From the NCBI GenBank assembly GCA_038123715.1, contig JAYPAN010000007.1:1-64000 (forward strand): DNA of 64,000 nt, read 5' to 3'. The position numbers and the translations under genes are program-made. This stretch comes from JAYPAN01 sp038123715 (GTDB lineage: Bacteria > Pseudomonadota > Alphaproteobacteria > RS24). The notes under the pieces were generated by a model. That model ran no database searches. It saw only the letters and a list, made by a program, of their open reading frames with translations, and was not told the DNA's origin. Position 1 is the first letter of the stretch. Each line of letters begins with the position of its first letter. Below, one piece after another: positions 55,329-63,953 of the stretch.

Positions 55329-56360
55329 TCAAATCAGCGATTTGGGGTTTATCGCGCGCGTGCCTTTGCGTAACTCAAAATGCAACTGCGGGCGGTCAAC
55401 ATTGCCGCTGCGACCGACTTCGGCAATCACTTCGCCTTGGCGCACGCGGTCGCCCTGTTTGACGCGAAAGCGCGATGTATGGGCATAGGCCGAGACCCAG
55501 CCGCCGCTATGGCGCAGCAGCAGCAAATTGCCATAGCCGCGCAATTGATTGCCGACATAGACCACCACACCATTTTCCGATGCTTTGATTTCCGCACCTA
55601 TCGGGGCGGCGATATTGATGCCGTCATTGTGCAGACCGCCCTCTTTCGGGCCAAATTCGGATATGACGCGCCCCTTGACCGGTAAAATAAATCGCCCTGC
55701 CCGCACAGGCGGTGTCGGCGCTTTGACAGCAGGGCGCGCCGATTTCACCGGCGCGGCTGACCGGCTGTCCGATTTGGCAGCGGTTTGCCGCGGTGCAGTT
55801 CGGCTTGCCGTTTTTCTTGCCGCAGTGCCGGGGGCGGATGGAATGTTCAAACGCTGGCCGATTTTAATTGTATAGGGTGCAGTCAGCGCATTTTCACGCG
55901 CCAGACTGGCGACATCAACCTGATAGGCGCGCGAAATCGCATAAAGCGTTTCCTTGCGCCGCACAATATGGGTTTTCTGACGCGGCAATTGCAATTTTTC
56001 GCCCGGCACCAGCTTATAGGGTGGGCTAGCTTGATTGATTTCCATCAAGGCGCGCAAGGAGACACGATAGCGCCGCGACAGGCTGTGATAAGTATCGCCG
56101 CTACGCACAATTATCACGCCATCCTTGGGCGCAACGCCCTGTATCCGGCGGATACCGGCGCGCATTTTATCTACCATAGTGTCAATGGCATTTCTCGGCA
56201 CGGGCGCGGTGTTGCCTGGGCTGGGTTTTTCGACATCCTTGTCGCTGTCATACCATTTGCCGGATTTGACCGGCGCACAAGCCTGACCAATGCCCAAAAA
56301 CAGCAACAATGTTGCAGCGACAAGAAGACTGTTCCGGTTTTTGCGGTCGCGACAAGTCAT
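55329..56360 (-). CDS. LysM/M23 family lipoprotein with a degenerate LytM site (NlpD/EnvC-like)
   Basis: A 343-residue lipoprotein with signal and lipobox (LFLGIGQAC). Two LysM domains, IIVRSGDTYHSLSRRYRVSL and HIVRRKETLYAISRAYQVDV, bind glycan. An Ala/Thr/Pro-rich linker leads to the C-terminal LytM domain (GRVISEFGPKEGGLHNDGIN). The usual zinc ligands are not all present: HxxxD is replaced by NDGIN, and the last HxH reads QLHFEL. This pattern is that of amidase activators such as NlpD and EnvC, not of active endopeptidases. An in-frame TTG (56369) is an alternative start. It follows surE, as in other alphaproteobacteria, but pcm is absent. Confidence 0.87.
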   Translation of the reverse strand: MTCRDRKNRNSLLVAATLLLFLGIGQACAPVKSGKWYDSDKDVEKPSPGNTAPVPRNAIDTMVDKMRAGIRRIQGVAPKDGVIIVRSGDTYHSLSRRYRVSLRALMEINQASPPYKLVPGEKLQLPRQKTHIVRRKETLYAISRAYQVDVASLARENALTAPYTIKIGQRLNIPSAPGTAARKTASRTAPRQTAAKSDSRSAAPVKSARPAVKAPTPPVRAGRFILPVKGRVISEFGPKEGGLHNDGINIAAPIGAEIKASENGVVVYVGNQLRGYGNLLLLRHSGGWVSAYAHTSRFRVKQGDRVRQGEVIAEVGRSGNVDRPQLHFELRKGTRAINPKSLI

Positions 56361-56379
56361 ATCAGTCAAACACGCCTAA

Positions 56380-57165
56380 TCAATCAAAGAGCGTGTGCAG
56401 CTTCCTCTTCATTGCGTTTGCCGTGAGATCCATATGCAATGGCGTTATCGAAACATGCCCCTGCATAATCGCCTCAATATCTGTGCCTTTGCCCGGCTTG
56501 CTGATGGCGCGGTTGAAATCATACCAAAAATAGGGGTTATTGCGCGGATCCATGCGTTCCTCAATACACAAAAGGCGCTGGTCGCGCTTGCCCTGTTTGG
56601 TGATACGCACCTGACATTTGCTGTTCGGGTCAATATCGGGAAAATTGATATTCATCAGCGTATCGGGTGGCCAACCAACACTGAGCAATTTGCGGATAAT
56701 GGCCGCGCCGTGTTTTTCGGCCACGCCAAAGCGCACATTGCGGCTGAAACTTTCCGGATTAAACGTCAAGGCCTGGCTCATGGCGATTGAGGGTATCCCG
56801 AAAACCGTGCCTTCCTTGGCGGCGGAAACCGTGCCGGAATAGCTGACATCCTCGGCAATGTTCTGGCCGAAATTAACACCCGACAAAATCAGGTCGGGCG
56901 GTGTGTCACGTAGCATGGAACGTGTTGCCACCATCACGCAATCGGTCGGCGTGCCGGTCACTGCATAGCGCTTGACGCCGCGTTTAATCAGGCGCAGCGG
57001 GGCATTCAGGCTAAGCGAGTGGCTGGCACCGCTTTGCTCTTCGCGCGGGGCAACCACCCAGACATCATCAGAAAGCTGTTTGGCTATTTTGACCGAGCTA
57101 CGCAAACCCGGCGCGTCAATGCCATCATCATTGGTGACCAATATACGCCCTATTTTACCGGCCAT
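56380..57165 (-). CDS. surE: 5'/3'-nucleotidase SurE
   Basis: A 261-residue nucleotidase for nucleoside monophosphates in stationary-phase survival. It has ILVTNDDGIDAPGLRSSVKI (metal-binding DD), VVAPREEQSGASHSLSLNAP, and PDLILSGVNFGQNIAEDVSY, where SGxNxG holds a metal ligand. The start at ATG 57165 is preferred because GAGG, in the end of serS, lies 9 bases before it. An ATG at 57174 is only 2-3 bases from that site. Confidence 0.96.
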   Translation of the reverse strand: MAGKIGRILVTNDDGIDAPGLRSSVKIAKQLSDDVWVVAPREEQSGASHSLSLNAPLRLIKRGVKRYAVTGTPTDCVMVATRSMLRDTPPDLILSGVNFGQNIAEDVSYSGTVSAAKEGTVFGIPSIAMSQALTFNPESFSRNVRFGVAEKHGAAIIRKLLSVGWPPDTLMNINFPDIDPNSKCQVRITKQGKRDQRLLCIEERMDPRNNPYFWYDFNRAISKPGKGTDIEAIMQGHVSITPLHMDLTANAMKRKLHTLFD

Positions 57166-57166
57166 T

Positions 57167-58450
57167 TTACCCATCCTCGTCTTTTGAAATAACTGTCATA
57201 CCGCCCATATAGGGATGCAAAGCTTCCGGTATGGCAATAGAGCCATCGGCCTGAACATAATTTTCCATTACCGCGACCAATGTGCGCCCAACGGCCAGAC
57301 CGGAGCCGTTTAGCGTATGGACAAATTGCGTGGCTTTCTCACCTTCGGCGCGATAGCGGGCATTCATGCGGCGACCTTGAAAATCGCCACAATAGGAACA
57401 GCTTGATATTTCCCTGTATCGCTGCTGACCGGCCATCCATACTTCAATGTCATAGGTTTTTCGGGCGCCAAAACCCATATCGCCGGTGCAAAGCGCCATT
57501 GTCCGGTAAGGCAGGTCAAGTTTTTGTAGCACGGTTTCGGCGCATTGGGTTTTGCGCTCAAGCTCGGCCTCGCCATCCTCGGCAGCGACAATGGAGACCA
57601 GTTCGACTTTGGAAAATTGGTGCTGGCGTATCATGCCGCGCGTATCGCGCCCTGCCGCACCGGCTTCGGAACGGAAACATTGTGTCAGCGCGGCAAAACG
57701 CAAGGGCAGTTTTTCTTGTGCCAATATCTCCTCGCGCACCAGATTGGTCAGCGTCACCTCTGCTGTCGGCGTCAACCAATATCCATCTTCGGTTCGGAAC
57801 AAATCCTCGGCAAATTTCGGCAATTGACCTGTGCCGAACACAGCATCATCGCGCACCAAAACCGGCGGCACGATTTCGCAATAGCCGAACTCCTGCACAT
57901 GCAAATCAAGCATAAAATTGCCCAAAGCCCGTTCAAGCCGTGCCAGCCCGTTTCGCAGCACAACAAAGCGCGCGCCTGACAGTTTTGCTGCCACATCAAA
58001 ATCCATTTGCGCCAAGGCTTCACCGATTTCAAAATGTTCCGGCACGTCGCGCTCAACCGGTGAGCCATGCTTGCGGATTTCAACATTGGCATCTTCGTCA
58101 GCCCCGTCCGGCACATTTTCCAATGGCTCATTGGGCAGTGCCGACAAGGCCGCATCCAGCGCCTCGCTTAACGCGCGTTCGCGCTCTTCCGCCGCTTGCA
58201 GTGCCTCTTTCAGCCCGGCGACTTCAGCCATATAGCCAGCCGCCGCCGCCTCATCGCCCTGCCCTTTGGCTTGCCCAATTTTCTTCGACACTTCATTGCG
58301 TTTGGTTTGCAGCGCTTGTGCTTCGGCAATCGCTTCGCGGCGCGCCGCATCACGCGCCAGCAAATCCGCTGACGGCGTTTGGACACCGCGCCGCGCCAAA
58401 GCTGCGTCAAATCCCTCCGGGTCGCGGCGAATGCGATTTATGTCATGCAT
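57167..58450 (-). CDS. serS: Serine--tRNA ligase
   Basis: A 427-residue class II aminoacyl-tRNA synthetase. The N-terminal coiled coil is visible at residues 30-110 (EAQALQTKRNEVSKKIGQAK, LKEALQAAEERERALSEALD). Motif 2 is in LTQCFRSEAGAAGRDTRGMI, and motif 3 in LNGSGLAVGRTLVAVMENYV. CSYCGDFQGRRMNARYRAEG is the usual SerRS segment. It lies between tatC and surE, a conserved alphaproteobacterial order. Confidence 0.98.
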   Translation of the reverse strand: MHDINRIRRDPEGFDAALARRGVQTPSADLLARDAARREAIAEAQALQTKRNEVSKKIGQAKGQGDEAAAAGYMAEVAGLKEALQAAEERERALSEALDAALSALPNEPLENVPDGADEDANVEIRKHGSPVERDVPEHFEIGEALAQMDFDVAAKLSGARFVVLRNGLARLERALGNFMLDLHVQEFGYCEIVPPVLVRDDAVFGTGQLPKFAEDLFRTEDGYWLTPTAEVTLTNLVREEILAQEKLPLRFAALTQCFRSEAGAAGRDTRGMIRQHQFSKVELVSIVAAEDGEAELERKTQCAETVLQKLDLPYRTMALCTGDMGFGARKTYDIEVWMAGQQRYREISSCSYCGDFQGRRMNARYRAEGEKATQFVHTLNGSGLAVGRTLVAVMENYVQADGSIAIPEALHPYMGGMTVISKDEDG

Positions 58451-58482
58451 TGTTGTTTCCAGTCATTCTTCTCAAAGCCCAA

Positions 58483-59265
58483 TCAATCCTGCCTATCCCG
58501 CTTGCCCGCCTGCACCGAGGCAACGGACAGGATTGACAGTTCATATAAAAGCAGAGTCGGCACGCCAAGGCCAATCTGACTGATAATATCGGGCGGTGTT
58601 ATTATCGCTGCCACGGCAAACACAATCACAATGGCGTAGCGCCGTTTCGCCCGCAAACCGGCCGCCGTCACCAGACCGACCCGCCCCAGCAGTGTCAACA
58701 CCACCGGCAATTGAAAACAAAACCCGAAAGCCGTCATCAATATCATGGTGAAGGACAAATACTCACTGACCCGATTGACCATGCGTATATTGGCACTATC
58801 CGCCCCGCCCGATTGCATGGACAGAAAAAACTCCAGCGCCAAGGGCATGACAAGAAAAAACACCAACGCCGCGCCCGCCAAAAACAATAGCGGCGAAGCA
58901 ATAAGAAAAGGTAAAAAGGCGCGCCGTTCATTGGCATAGAGGCCGGGGGCGATGAAGCGGTAAACATGCCAGGCCAAAAATGGAAAGGCGATAAACAGAC
59001 CGGCAAACATGGAAAGTTTAATCTGGGTGAAAAAATACTCATGCGGCGCGGTATAGATAAGCTCCAGACTTTCCACCGCGCCCGCATTACGCATCATGGC
59101 TTGTTCAAACGGCCATAGCAGAAACCGGTAAATGCGCTCGGCAAAGCCGATACAGCCGACAAAAGCCAGCGTAAAAAAGCCAAGCGACCATAATAGGCGG
59201 CTGCGTAATTCAACCAAATGCTCAAATAACGGGGCTTCCGATGCCGATAAATCATCCCGCGCCAT
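58483..59265 (-). CDS. tatC: Sec-independent protein translocase TatC
   Basis: A 260-residue membrane protein with six transmembrane helices, the receptor for twin-arginine signal peptides. The N-terminal segment LFEHLVELRSRLLWSLGFFT is the family hallmark, and YTAPHEYFFTQIKLSMFAGL and FLPFLIASPLLFLAGAALVF follow. GLRAKRRYAIVIVFAVAAII is the C-terminal signature. The ATG at 59265 directly follows the tatB stop. Confidence 0.97.
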   Translation of the reverse strand: MARDDLSASEAPLFEHLVELRSRLLWSLGFFTLAFVGCIGFAERIYRFLLWPFEQAMMRNAGAVESLELIYTAPHEYFFTQIKLSMFAGLFIAFPFLAWHVYRFIAPGLYANERRAFLPFLIASPLLFLAGAALVFFLVMPLALEFFLSMQSGGADSANIRMVNRVSEYLSFTMILMTAFGFCFQLPVVLTLLGRVGLVTAAGLRAKRRYAIVIVFAVAAIITPPDIISQIGLGVPTLLLYELSILSVASVQAGKRDRQD

Positions 59266-59267
59266 GC

Positions 59268-59564
59268 TCAACCCTGTTTCTCATTTTTTGTTTTTTGGGC
59301 TGGGGTTTCGCGCTCGGCAAATAAATCAAGGCTCTCGCGTTTTTCAGGTTTCGATTTACCGGTCGGGGAATTGCCGGAAGGCCGGTCAGATGCAATATCC
59401 GTTTCCATATTGTCCATATGCATACGGAACTCTGCTGCCATGGCGCGCATCCGCCCCAAATAATGCCCGATTGTTCGCAGCACAGTCGGGATTTCGCGCG
59501 GCCCCATGACAAGCAAAACGACAATGCCCAGAACCAGCATTTCGGCCCAGCCAATGTCAAACAT
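59268..59564 (-). CDS. tatB: Sec-independent protein translocase TatB
   Basis: A 98-residue protein starting MFDIGWAEMLVLGIVVLLVM, with GPREIPTVLRTIGHYLGRMR after the single helix: the G-P hinge and amphipathic helix of TatB. The C-terminal tail is charged and low-complexity. It lies 11 bases after tatA and is followed directly by tatC. Confidence 0.95.
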   Translation of the reverse strand: MFDIGWAEMLVLGIVVLLVMGPREIPTVLRTIGHYLGRMRAMAAEFRMHMDNMETDIASDRPSGNSPTGKSKPEKRESLDLFAERETPAQKTKNEKQG

Positions 59565-59575
59565 GTTCTGCCCCG

Positions 59576-59851
59576 TCAGCTTTTCGTGTCTTGTGACGAC
59601 TTGTCGGTTTGCGAAGCCGCCGCATTATCCGCATTATCAGCCGGTGATGGTGTAGCCTCACCCTCAATTGTTTTGCCGTCAGAAGGTTCCGACACATTAT
59701 CGTCAAGCGCGGCCTGTCCCTCGCTCATGCCCTTGCGGAAACTGGTGATACCGGCGCCGATATCGCCCATAAGCGACGAAATCCGCCCGCGCCCGAATAA
59801 AAGCAACACCAGAACGGCGACAACAAGTATCTGAATCCAGCTAATGCCCAC
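59576..59851 (-). CDS. tatA: Sec-independent protein translocase TatA
   Basis: A 91-residue protein with the TatA pattern MGISWIQILVVAVLVLLLFG, then the FGRGRISSLMGDIGAGITSF amphipathic helix. The acidic tail is Asp/Ser-rich. In most alphaproteobacteria tatA follows scpB directly; here an ABC ATPase gene lies between. Confidence 0.95.
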   Translation of the reverse strand: MGISWIQILVVAVLVLLLFGRGRISSLMGDIGAGITSFRKGMSEGQAALDDNVSEPSDGKTIEGEATPSPADNADNAAASQTDKSSQDTKS

Positions 59852-59878
59852 GGCTTACACCCATTTCTTCGTCTAATC

Positions 59879-60907
59879 CTAACTCTGGCTGAATAGCATA
59901 ATATGACGAAGCGGCACAGAAAATTTATCTTCCGTCGGTTTTTCCGACCCATCTACCAGCCCCTCGACAATCTGGCCTCCAGCCAGTTCAATATGCACCA
60001 ACCATTGCCGAGCAATGGCTTTGCATTTTATGGTTTTACCGGTAAACACCAGTGCTTCTTGTTGCTCGCCGCATTGCACATCTTGAGGCCGGAAGCCAAT
60101 TTGGCAGGCCGGTGCAGGTGCTGGCAGCGCAATATCACCCAAAGCACAAGACAGGCCGCCATCATGTTGCGTGGCAGCCATTAGATTAACCGGCCCGAAA
60201 ATCTCAGCCGTTTCAACATCAATCGGCGTATTAAATATGTTTTCCGGCCTGTCGGTTTGCACAATCCGACCGGCGCGCTGCACGGCAATACGGTCGGCCA
60301 TGCGTAAAGCGTCGGCCGCATCATGGGTGACAATCAACGCCGCCGCGCCGTTTTCGGCCAGCACACGCACAGTCAAATCCCGCATATTATCGCGCAATTG
60401 CGGGTCAAGATTGGAGAATGGCTCATCCATTAAAACGAGGCGCGGATTGGGTGCTAAAGCGCGCGCCAAAGCAGCGCGTTGCTGTTCGCCACCCGACAAC
60501 ATATTCGGATAGCGCGCTTCATAGCCGGTCAGCCCGACCGCGTCGAGCATGTCGTCAATTCTTTTTTTAGCGCTGTCATGCGCCATGCCGCGCAGGCCGA
60601 ATTTGATATTTTCAGCCAGTGTCAAATGAGGAAACAGCGCATAATCCTGAAACAAAAAGCCTATGCCTCGCTTTTCCGGCGGCAACACATGGTCGGGCGA
60701 TGATACGCGCACCCCGTCCAACAAAACCTCACCGTCAGACGGGGTTTCCAGCCCACCGGCAAGGCGCAGGCTGGTTGTTTTACCGCAGCCGGAATGACCC
60801 AACAAACAGACAATCTCTCCGGCGGTGACATTAAGATTAACCGCATCCACCACCTTGCGCCCGCCCAATGTGCAGGACAAATCACGCAGGCTGAGAATGT
60901 CTGTCAT
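59879..60907 (-). CDS. Orphan ABC transporter ATP-binding protein (FbpC/PotA-type)
   Basis: A 342-residue ABC ATPase. Walker A is LLGHSGCGKTTSLRLAGGLE, the Q-loop FQDYALFPHLTLAENI, the signature LSGGEQQRAALARALAPNPR, Walker B VLMDEPFSNLDPQ, and the H-loop LIVTHDAADA. A C-terminal domain of about 100 residues (IGFRPQDVQCG) looks like the TOBE/regulatory region of iron or polyamine importers. No permease or binding protein is nearby. Its ATG overlaps the scpB stop by 4 bases, so it is coupled to scpB. It looks like an insertion into the scpB-tatA junction. Confidence 0.9.
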   Translation of the reverse strand: MTDILSLRDLSCTLGGRKVVDAVNLNVTAGEIVCLLGHSGCGKTTSLRLAGGLETPSDGEVLLDGVRVSSPDHVLPPEKRGIGFLFQDYALFPHLTLAENIKFGLRGMAHDSAKKRIDDMLDAVGLTGYEARYPNMLSGGEQQRAALARALAPNPRLVLMDEPFSNLDPQLRDNMRDLTVRVLAENGAAALIVTHDAADALRMADRIAVQRAGRIVQTDRPENIFNTPIDVETAEIFGPVNLMAATQHDGGLSCALGDIALPAPAPACQIGFRPQDVQCGEQQEALVFTGKTIKCKAIARQWLVHIELAGGQIVEGLVDGSEKPTEDKFSVPLRHIMLFSQS

Positions 60908-61638
60908 GCGTCTCCCGCAGGGTTTTGTGCGGTTGCGGCATCCGGCAAATCCATTTCCAGCGGCTCCAGATTTTCGAGGCTGCCATCATCGCCCTCATCA
61001 AGTGGGTCTTCATTTTCATCATTATCCGGGTCAGGCAGTGGCACAGCAAAGCCCGGCGGCAAGCGGTCATCAAGTAGGCCAGCAGCTTTCAATTCTTCCA
61101 GCCCCGGCAAATCTTTCAGGCTTTCCAGTCCGAAATGGTCGAGAAACGCATCGCTTGTGCCATAGGTGACAGGCCGCCCCGGCACTTTGCGCCGCCCGCG
61201 AATTTTCACCCAACGGCTTTCCAACAGCACATCCAGCGTGCCGCGCGATACGGAAACACCGCGAATATCTTCAATCTCGGCGCGGGTCACTGGCTGGTGA
61301 TAGGCGATAATTGCCATTGTTTCCAAAGCGGCGCGCGATAATTTTCGTTGCTGCACAATGTGTTTTTGCAGCACATGAGCCAAATCCGGCGCGGTTCTGA
61401 ACGCCCATTTGTTGCCGATTTTTACAAGGTGAAAGCCCGCTTCGGCATATTTATCGCCAAGCTCGGTCAGTGCCGCCTCAACATCAACCCCATCGGGCAG
61501 CTTGTCGCTGATATTAGACAAATCAAGCGGTTCCTCGGCGGCAAACAACACCGCCTCCACCATGCGGACATGCTCTGGCGTCGGTGCTTGCAATTCTGCT
61601 GCCTGCTCTTCCGCGCTGATATTTTCATCCATAATCAT
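60904..61638 (-). CDS. scpB: Segregation and condensation protein ScpB
   Basis: A 244-residue winged-helix protein that joins SMC and ScpA in condensin. Conserved features are RMVEAVLFAAEEPLDLSNIS, LSRAALETMAIIAYHQPVTR, and AEIEDIRGVSVSRGTLDVLL, the ScpB signature. The C-terminal 60 residues are acidic and low-complexity (DPDNDENEDPLDEGDD). AGGA precedes the ATG at 61638. It is 29 bases after scpA. Confidence 0.96.
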   Translation of the reverse strand: MIMDENISAEEQAAELQAPTPEHVRMVEAVLFAAEEPLDLSNISDKLPDGVDVEAALTELGDKYAEAGFHLVKIGNKWAFRTAPDLAHVLQKHIVQQRKLSRAALETMAIIAYHQPVTRAEIEDIRGVSVSRGTLDVLLESRWVKIRGRRKVPGRPVTYGTSDAFLDHFGLESLKDLPGLEELKAAGLLDDRLPPGFAVPLPDPDNDENEDPLDEGDDGSLENLEPLEMDLPDAATAQNPAGDA

Positions 61639-61667
61639 GCCAATCCTTGTTTGTTTTCATCTGCCGG

Positions 61668-62534
61668 TCAGGACAAATCTTCGTTTGTATCGCTTGATGC
61701 GGCTGCTTGCGTTGCCGCTTTGGGGCGGGCGCGGCGCACCAGAAGCGGCTCAAAATTACTTGATTGCTGCAATTCAATGCGCCCGTCGCGGGCAAACTCC
61801 AATGCTGCGCTAAACATGCTGGCCATTGTAGTGCGGCGTTTTTCTTTTTCGCGCATATTACCCAAGGCCATCTCGCCAAGCGGTTGCCAATTATCCAGTT
61901 TGCCAAACATGCTTTCCATGCGGGTGCGCGCGCGCTCAATGCTCAACACATCAATTTGCGCCGGTGTCCAGCTTTGATAATGATTGCGTAAACGTTGGGT
62001 GGAATAGCTGGCCAGCACATCATACAGGCTGGCGTCATATTTGCTTTCACGGCGAATGCGTATCCCTTCGGGCATCCCATGAGGGAAAAAGTCTCGCCCC
62101 AGCAAGTCGCGCGCCATCAGCTTGGCCGCACAATCGCGCATTGCTTCCAGACATTGCAGGCGAAACACCAGCCTTGCGGCCAATTCTTCGGGGCTGGCTT
62201 CCTCGCCATCCGGCGCAACCGGCAATAGCAGGCGCGATTTCAAATAAGCCAACCAAGAGGCCATGACCAGATAATCGGCGGCGATTTCAAGCTTCAGATT
62301 TTGCGCTTCCCGAATAAAATCGAGATATTGCTCGGCCAATTGCAAAATCGAGATTTGCGTCAAATCCACCTTTTGCGAGCGTGCCAATGTCAGCAGCACA
62401 TCAAGCGGGCCTTCATAGCCGTCCAATTGCACATCCATGCCATTGCCGATACCTGCCTTTTCATAGGCGATACCCTCTGCAAATTCAGTTTGTGCCGTTT
62501 CTGTATCGACAGAATCAGATGCGGTTTCAGTCAT
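61668..62534 (-). CDS. scpA: Segregation and condensation protein ScpA
   Basis: A 288-residue kleisin. The N-terminal part has LDGYEGPLDVLLTLARSQKV and DLTQISILQLAEQYLDFIRE, then LEIAADYLVMASWLAYLKSR and LLPVAPDGEEASPEELAARL. The C-terminal winged helix includes RRTTMASMFSAALEFARDGR. It bridges SMC heads with ScpB. It lies 6 bases after nagZ. Confidence 0.96.
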   Translation of the reverse strand: MTETASDSVDTETAQTEFAEGIAYEKAGIGNGMDVQLDGYEGPLDVLLTLARSQKVDLTQISILQLAEQYLDFIREAQNLKLEIAADYLVMASWLAYLKSRLLLPVAPDGEEASPEELAARLVFRLQCLEAMRDCAAKLMARDLLGRDFFPHGMPEGIRIRRESKYDASLYDVLASYSTQRLRNHYQSWTPAQIDVLSIERARTRMESMFGKLDNWQPLGEMALGNMREKEKRRTTMASMFSAALEFARDGRIELQQSSNFEPLLVRRARPKAATQAAASSDTNEDLS

Positions 62535-62540
62535 GGTTTA

Positions 62541-63611
62541 TTATACAGCGTTCAGCGCATCAGGAAAAACATCGCTGACAAGTTCTCCCCAATCTTGCAC
62601 CAGCGCCCGTCTTTCATTTTCCGACAACGCCGTGACTGGCAAGGCTGTCAAAGCGGCATGAACCGCAGCTAGGCGCGGCACATCGGCCTGCACTTGCGGC
62701 GCCGGCAAGGCAGAGGCCACGGCTTCCATTTCGGCCATATCGCCATTGCAATGCAGCACCACATCGCAGCCGGCCGCCAAGGCTTGTTGCGTGCGGCTTG
62801 CCATATCGCCAGCCAATGCTTGCATGGATAAATCATCGCTCATCAGCAACCCGTCAAAGCCGATAATCTCGCGTATCACCTGTTCGACAATGATAGTCGA
62901 AAATGTTGAGACATGCGCTGCGTCAATCGCCTCAAACAGCAAATGGCCGGTCATGCCGAGCAGCGCGCCGCTAACTTTTCCGAAAGCGGCAAAATCAGTT
63001 TGTTTAAGAGTTTCAACAGCTTCTTCAATAATTGGTAGGTCATGATGACTGTCAACACAGGCGCGTCCGTGACCGGGTAAATGTTTGATAACCGGCAGCA
63101 CGCCACCGTTTTCCAGCCCTTTTGCAAAAGCCGCACCCAGCTTGCCCACCATATCTGCGTCGCCCCCAAAGGCGCGGTCGCCAATCACATCCGACATGTC
63201 CGGCAACCCCAAATCCATGCAGGGCGCACTGCTTATATTGATGCCAAAGCGCAGTAAATCATCGGCCAGCAGACGCGCCCCAAGGCGGGCTGCATCCAAG
63301 CCGCGTTGCCGGTCTCTTTCATAAATCGCGCCATAGCACGCCGCCGGTGGGTGCGCCATAGCCAGAGGCGGTTTCACTCGCGCCACGCGCCCGCCTTCCT
63401 GGTCAATGAGGATTGGCAAATGCGGCCGCCCCGACATGTCGCGCAGGCTGTCGGTCAGTGCTTTTAATTGTGCGCCATCGCCAATGTTGCGGGCAAAAAG
63501 GATAATGCCCCAAGGTCTTGTGTCATGAAAGAAAGCGCCTTCGGCATCCGACACTTGCTTTCCGGCAATGCCGAAAATAACCGGCCGGCAATCAGGGCTG
63601 TTTGCGGACAA
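62541..63611 (-). CDS. nagZ: Beta-N-acetylhexosaminidase NagZ
   Basis: A 356-residue GH3 glycosidase that removes N-acetylglucosamine from muropeptides during peptidoglycan recycling. It has LPILIDQEGGRVARVKPPLA, VLPVIKHLPGHGRACVDSHH (the KH(F/L)PGHG motif with the D-x-H loop), and GFDGLLMSDDLSMQALAGDM with the catalytic Asp. The start is TTG 63611, overlapping the preceding SPOR gene by 20 bases. Confidence 0.96.
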   Translation of the reverse strand: MSANSPDCRPVIFGIAGKQVSDAEGAFFHDTRPWGIILFARNIGDGAQLKALTDSLRDMSGRPHLPILIDQEGGRVARVKPPLAMAHPPAACYGAIYERDRQRGLDAARLGARLLADDLLRFGINISSAPCMDLGLPDMSDVIGDRAFGGDADMVGKLGAAFAKGLENGGVLPVIKHLPGHGRACVDSHHDLPIIEEAVETLKQTDFAAFGKVSGALLGMTGHLLFEAIDAAHVSTFSTIIVEQVIREIIGFDGLLMSDDLSMQALAGDMASRTQQALAAGCDVVLHCNGDMAEMEAVASALPAPQVQADVPRLAAVHAALTALPVTALSENERRALVQDWGELVSDVFPDALNAV

Positions 63612-63953
63612 GGCAGTCCTGCCCCCGTTTTTTCAGATTGGCGCAAAACACATCGGCGCTGTTGCGATTGGCAAAGCCCGGCACATTAACGCGGTAAAAT
63701 ATGCCCTTATCGCCCAAATCAACCCGCAAAATCAGCGGATTGCGCCGTCCCAGCAAATCCGAATAATTGCCCTGCAAGCGACTGTAAACGCCGCGTGCCA
63801 AAGCGCGGGAGCGCGAGGCGGCAAGCTGCACCATGAAATCTTGCCTTTTGCCATTAACAACCGGTGCAGCTTTTTGTGGTGATGCAGGCGCCGATGTGGG
63901 GGGTGTTGCTCGCGCCAGTTGATTGTCAGCAGGTTTCGGAGCCGTTTTTGGAG
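63592..63953 (-). CDS. SPOR domain protein (5' end missing at scaffold gap)
   Basis: The frame is open from the gap edge to the TGA at 63592, about 120 residues. It begins with a Pro/Ala-rich linker (TPPTSAPASPQKAAP) and ends in a SPOR domain (FMVQLAASRSRALARGVYSR to FYRVNVPGFANRNSADVFCA, then CLV). SPOR domains bind denuded glycan strands at the septum. The missing N-terminus would normally include a membrane helix. It heads the nagZ-scpA-scpB run, as in other alphaproteobacteria. Confidence 0.88.
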
